From: an uncultured Bacteroidales bacterium
GTDB lineage: Bacteria > Bacteroidota > Bacteroidia > Bacteroidales > UBA4417
Length of the DNA: 48,597 nucleotides
Assembly (NCBI GenBank): GCA_903946925.1
Contig: CAJAXK010000324.1
Location: forward strand, 1-48,597
Direction: 5' to 3'
In this document: positions 46,001-48,597 of the stretch, in pieces
Numbering within the stretch: position 1 is the stretch's first letter
Layout of the letters: the number at the start of each line of letters is the position of its first letter
The notes under the pieces: generated by a model
What the model was told of the DNA's origin: nothing
The model's database searches: none
The model's input: the letters and a program-made list of their open reading frames with translations, nothing else
Program-made: the position numbers and the translations under genes

Positions 46001-47204
46001 ATATACCCACGAATACGGTTCCATTGTGGTGCAAATCACTGAGGTGAAATTGTCGGAGTTGCAAGGAAGCCGAAATCAGCCTAATTGTGTTGAAATTATT
46101 GTTAAAGATACTGGTATTGGAATTGCACCTGCCGAACTTCCAATGATTTTCGAAAGGTTTTATCAAATACCCAAAAGCGAAAGTGCCAATCGTAAAATTG
46201 ATAGCTCGGGCATTGGTCTGGCTTATACCAAAAGACTGGTAGAATTACATCACGGAAGCATTTCTGCTGATAGTGAACCAGATAAAGGTTCAGCTTTTTC
46301 AGTGCGTTTTCCTGTAGGGAAAAACCACCTGAGCGATTCGGAAATTAAAGAGGATGCAAATTTTCAGCTAAAAATGGATTATGAAGACCTGACCGCTTCT
46401 CAGGTTGAAAGTATACACTATGGTGAAACCAGTAATCACAAAGGGAATGATAAACCCATTTTACTTGTGGTTGATGATAATCCACAGATATGCAGTGTGA
46501 TAGCAAATAAATTCGGCAAAGCTTATCATGTTTTAACAGCTTCGAACGGGAAAATGGGGCTCGAAGAGGCGAAAATGCACATGCCTGATATTATAATTTC
46601 GGATATAATGATGCCGGAAATGGATGGCATACAATTTTGTCAAAAAATAAAAAGTGATTTCAGCACTTCCCATATCCCGGTAATATTATTAACAGCCAAA
46701 AGTGGCGACGAAAACCAGATTCAAGGCTTGAAAACAGGAGCAGATGCCTATATTTCAAAGCCGTACAATCCTGAATTGTTGCAGGTTACAATTGATAACC
46801 TTACCACAAACAGGAAATTGCTCCGTACAAAATTTGCCGAACAGCCCAATTTCGTCCCTGCAGAGGTTGTTAGCAACAAAATGGATGAACAATTCCTGGT
46901 AAAAATAATACAGTTGATTGAAAATGATCTGGATTCCGATACGCTCGATGTAACTAAACTTAGCCGGGAAGTAGCGATGAGCCGTTCGGTTTTATACAGG
47001 AAACTTAAAGCTTTGACAGGTAATTCGATACAGGATTTTGTCCGGGTGGTGAAATTGCGCAAAGCGGCTCGCTTGCTGCTCGAAAGCGACAGTCCTATTT
47101 CGGACGTCGCATTTCAATCAGGTTTTTCAAATTCAAAGCATTTCAGCACGGCATTCAAGCGGCAGTTTGGCAAAACGCCAAGCGAATACAGGGTCAAAGC
47201 CTGA
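43083..47204 (+). CDS. Hybrid two-component system sensor-regulator (HTCS) of the PUL
   Basis: The protein has 1373 residues in the classic HTCS order. A signal peptide (to about 28, FAWAQ) is followed by 14 Reg_prop blades (for example GFIWIGTRSGLNRFD, GRIWIGTQEGGLSLY and GKLWVGTEGGGISIF), which form two seven-bladed periplasmic propellers. A Y_Y_Y domain (about 690-790) and one membrane segment near 800-818 follow. The kinase has HisKA with His855 in NISHEFKTPLTL and an HATPase (NAFKYTHEYG, VKDTGIGI, SSGIGLAYTKRLVELHHG). The receiver has Asp1174 in IISDIMMPEMDG. An AraC-type helix-turn-helix closes the protein (about 1265-1373, SDVAFQSGFSNSKHFSTAFK). It should sense an oligosaccharide and activate the susC operon. 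It lies 27 bp after the glycoside hydrolase gene. Confidence 0.96.
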   Translation: MKIPDSITSTWSKILLCILLLPVFAWAQDKNLFFRHLTTNEGLSHNSVYSICEDDNGFIWIGTRSGLNRFDGYSFKIYDNQSGLRNAYINTVFKDSKGRIWIGTQEGGLSLYNSATDSFKTFIFDSPNPGISEEDNIQAIAEDSKGNIWAGTHKDDLFRVDEKEGKLIRFHLPDRLKAGAQIERINCMLFESDSLLWLGTMGGLFKYNQITNKVSPAFSVDGIINAHVLSLFNENDQKIWLGTTAGMMRYDKKNQIAEIFTTTNSELTNDQVLDIKRIPDGRIMIATDGGGLNLYNPINGNITSSKNDPNNPYTISNNSVYCIFVDINKGLWVGNYSGGINYYSEFDWKFLPIKHQVNDNESLSDNHIRTFFQDRDGNIWIGTLGGLNLYNATTGKFKSFTFNKAESNSLSSNSVLTIYEDRDGFIWIGTFGGGISIFNKKNNSFRKFSHVDDASGSLNKSSIYAISETSNNKLCIASLGGIYLLDMNTGRMKRFTSSNSKLSSNTVKVLCNNRQGNVWLGTNRGLNLFNPETGEFKVYLHSNSDTATLINNRILSLLEDSDGKLWVGTEGGGISIFNPAQENFTSITTSDGLPDNVINGIVQDDQGLFWFSTNKGLVQYDALHKKVKIFTAADGLQGNEFNQKAAFMSREGRLYFGGSNGFNAFLPGSLPSNQNPPKVIFTDLYISNKIVNVGEANSPLDEQLFLLKRLTLTNEQSNFEIRFSALGFINKGKYKYAFMMKGIDKSFTDFREVQSANYSNLRPGLYTFMVKAVNNDGIYSLEPTTIEIRVLPPWYKTWWAYCFYALVIIAALVLFIRLNTSWVKVKQQLALERIEKGHIDELNQLKLGFFTNISHEFKTPLTLILGHLDNYKNAGSERKSETLANIEKNAKRLLFLINQLLEFRKAESGLMKLKAAKSNVVQLFTGIKESFDDLAIKKNIKFDLIVNGDIPEIWIDIEKVEKIFFNLLSNAFKYTHEYGSIVVQITEVKLSELQGSRNQPNCVEIIVKDTGIGIAPAELPMIFERFYQIPKSESANRKIDSSGIGLAYTKRLVELHHGSISADSEPDKGSAFSVRFPVGKNHLSDSEIKEDANFQLKMDYEDLTASQVESIHYGETSNHKGNDKPILLVVDDNPQICSVIANKFGKAYHVLTASNGKMGLEEAKMHMPDIIISDIMMPEMDGIQFCQKIKSDFSTSHIPVILLTAKSGDENQIQGLKTGADAYISKPYNPELLQVTIDNLTTNRKLLRTKFAEQPNFVPAEVVSNKMDEQFLVKIIQLIENDLDSDTLDVTKLSREVAMSRSVLYRKLKALTGNSIQDFVRVVKLRKAARLLLESDSPISDVAFQSGFSNSKHFSTAFKRQFGKTPSEYRVKA

Positions 47205-47453
47205 TTTCTGAACCAGCAAAGCAGTATTCTTACATTGCACTTCCCTTATTGTTGATTATTTCCCTTTGTTCCGGTTTTCTTCAGCATGCTTTCTTTGTTG
47301 CTAACAGTAAAATGCAGAACCTTGAACCACCCCGAGTATTTTGAATTTCTAACTGCCATTCAATCCTTTGGTTTGAAAAGAAACCTATTTGAACTGTAAG
47401 GAAACCCAATTTGCCTTGTTGCTGTATAATTTAGCAGCATAAAATCACCAGTT

Positions 47454-47543
47454 ATGCATACTAAAGCCCGTAAACTCCTGATCTGGCAAACCGTACTTGT
47501 AGTTGCCATTGTCGCAATGCTTTTGTTGGTTATTTATCTGTAA
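47454..47543 (+). CDS. Predicted 29-residue single-pass membrane peptide
   Basis: ATG at 47454 to TAA at 47541 encodes MHTKARKLLIWQTVLVVAIV and then AMLLLVIYL. Three basic residues (Lys4, Arg6, Lys7) precede an unbroken hydrophobic stretch of about 20 residues, the arrangement of a small inner-membrane peptide with its N-terminus inside. It lies in the 406-bp gap between the HTCS gene and a secreted protein gene. TATAATTTAG, close to a -7 element, occurs about 22 bp upstream. There is no similarity I can name; it could still be a chance frame. The rest of the gap (47205-47453 and 47544-47610) shows nothing clear. Confidence 0.45.
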   Translation: MHTKARKLLIWQTVLVVAIVAMLLLVIYL

Positions 47544-47610
47544 ATTACAGTTTCCCCGAACATTAGATTTCCCAACACAAATCCTTCCTTTGAAACAAAC
47601 CTTCAACAAT

Positions 47611-48597
47611 ATGAAAACAAATACTTTACGCAGTTTATTGATTTTCCTGCTGATAATAGCCGGTTCTACGCAGACCATCAAAGCGCAGGTACTTCTGTAC
47701 GATAATTTTAATTATCCGGCTGGTGATTCACTTATCTGGCATAATTGGCTTACCCAGCAAACCAATGTAACCAATGCCATTCTGGTTGCCAACGAAGGCT
47801 TGTCGTACGCTGGTTATCCATGTTCGGGAATAGGAAATGCTGCCGCTGTTGGAACTACAGGACAGGATGTTTTCAGGGGTTTTGTGAAACAAACGCTTTC
47901 AGGAACTAATTTATACATGGCACTCCTTGCCAAAGTAACCATGGGTGCAACCGGAGATGCATTTATCACTTTTAAGGAATCGCCGACATCCCCCACAAAC
48001 CTGAATTACCGCGGCAGGGTTTATGCAAAAGTGGATGGTTCAAACAATCTGGCTTTTGGTATTTCCAAAGGTGCGATAACAGCTCCTGCATCTGCCAATT
48101 ATTCTGCGTTCAACTACAGCTTAAATACAACCTATTTGCTTGTGGTAAAGTATAAAATAATTGAAGGAACAACAAACGACAGTGCTTTCCTTTTTATCAA
48201 CCCGGTTATTGGTAGCCCTGAACCTGCACCTTCGGTTACAGCAACTGATATAACAGCTTCCGATTTGGGTCTGGGTTCGGTTATGCTAAGGCAAGGAAAT
48301 ACTGGTTCTTCACCAACGGTAATTGTTGATGGTGTTAGGGTTGCAAAAACCTGGCAAAATGTACTGAGTATAAGTAATATTGCCACCTTGAGCAACATAA
48401 AGGTTGATGCTTTAACAGTATCAGGTTTTGACCCGGAAACAACCACATACAATGATACCGTTCCAACTGCTCAACCAACGGTGACGGTAACTGCAACCAC
48501 AACCGATTGGGCGGCAACTGCAGTTATTAATACAGCAGCTTCAGTTCCCGGTGTTTCAACCATAATTGTAACTGCCGAAGATGGCACAACTACTAAA
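47611..48597 (+). CDS. Secreted LamG-like protein, 3' part missing
   Basis: The frame is open from ATG at 47611 to the window edge, 329 residues. It has a signal peptide (LRSLLIFLLIIAGSTQTIKAQ, cleaved near 27). Residues about 28-250 follow a concanavalin/LamG-like pattern common in Bacteroidota exported proteins: LLYDNFNYPAGDSLIWHNW near the start, FVKQTLSGTNLYMALLAKVT, YLLVVKYKIIEGTTNDSAFL and finally GSVMLRQGNTGSSPTVIVDG and VRVAKTW. Residues from about 260 begin another beta-rich repeat (LDALTVSGFDPETTTYNDTV style). Relatives usually carry nuclease or lamin-tail domains and a T9SS tail further on, but these would be outside the window. Confidence 0.85.
   Translation, partial: MKTNTLRSLLIFLLIIAGSTQTIKAQVLLYDNFNYPAGDSLIWHNWLTQQTNVTNAILVANEGLSYAGYPCSGIGNAAAVGTTGQDVFRGFVKQTLSGTNLYMALLAKVTMGATGDAFITFKESPTSPTNLNYRGRVYAKVDGSNNLAFGISKGAITAPASANYSAFNYSLNTTYLLVVKYKIIEGTTNDSAFLFINPVIGSPEPAPSVTATDITASDLGLGSVMLRQGNTGSSPTVIVDGVRVAKTWQNVLSISNIATLSNIKVDALTVSGFDPETTTYNDTVPTAQPTVTVTATTTDWAATAVINTAASVPGVSTIIVTAEDGTTTK

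Overview
The window looks like chromosomal DNA of a member of the phylum Bacteroidota, probably an environmental, polysaccharide-degrading and at least partly fermentative organism. The evidence is a SusC/SusD pair with a hybrid two-component regulator, type IX secretion (T9SS) C-terminal domains, many small lipoproteins, paired LytS/LytTR regulators, almost no Shine-Dalgarno sequences, and several TAnnTTTG -7 promoter elements. I found no tRNA, rRNA, CRISPR array, phage or insertion sequence.

Positions 1-12.9 kb read leftward: a partial alpha-2-macroglobulin lipoprotein, a giant T9SS-exported beta-propeller/adhesin protein, and a citrate lyase locus (citF plus a gene in which the acyl carrier subunit CitD is fused to CitE). 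A 53-residue lipoprotein closes this block. Positions 13-19 kb read rightward: an unknown lipoprotein, an LtaS-like lipid-headgroup transferase 3 bp from a diacylglycerol/lipid kinase, an SUI1/YciH initiation-factor homologue and an MscS-type channel. Positions 19-24.2 kb read leftward: a LytTR regulator with its LytS-type kinase, a TPR-like secreted protein and a TonB-dependent receptor. Positions 24.5-33.6 kb read rightward: a HAD phosphatase, a DUF4440-like lipoprotein, two unrecognised secreted proteins, a secreted endonuclease I and a large protein ending in a dockerin-like EF-hand pair.

Positions 34.4-47.2 kb hold a compact polysaccharide utilization locus. In order it has SusC, SusD, a CBM96/DNRLRE plus beta-helix protein with a T9SS tail, an agarase-like glycoside hydrolase lipoprotein, and a 1373-residue hybrid two-component sensor. 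GCAATT direct repeats lie just upstream of a TACATTTG -7 element in front of susC and are a plausible operator for that sensor. A decayed hemerythrin-like gene lies upstream of the locus. A 29-codon membrane peptide and a partial secreted protein follow it.

The most unusual non-coding signal is a set of intergenic tandem arrays with a 7-bp period but different unit sequences (10.93-11.16, 19.15 and 21.77-21.96 kb), accompanied by an 8/25-bp array at 17.05-17.18 kb. Two of the loci share the same two-block arrangement in opposite orientation. All functional statements are from reading the sequence and from knowledge of the families; no database search was run.
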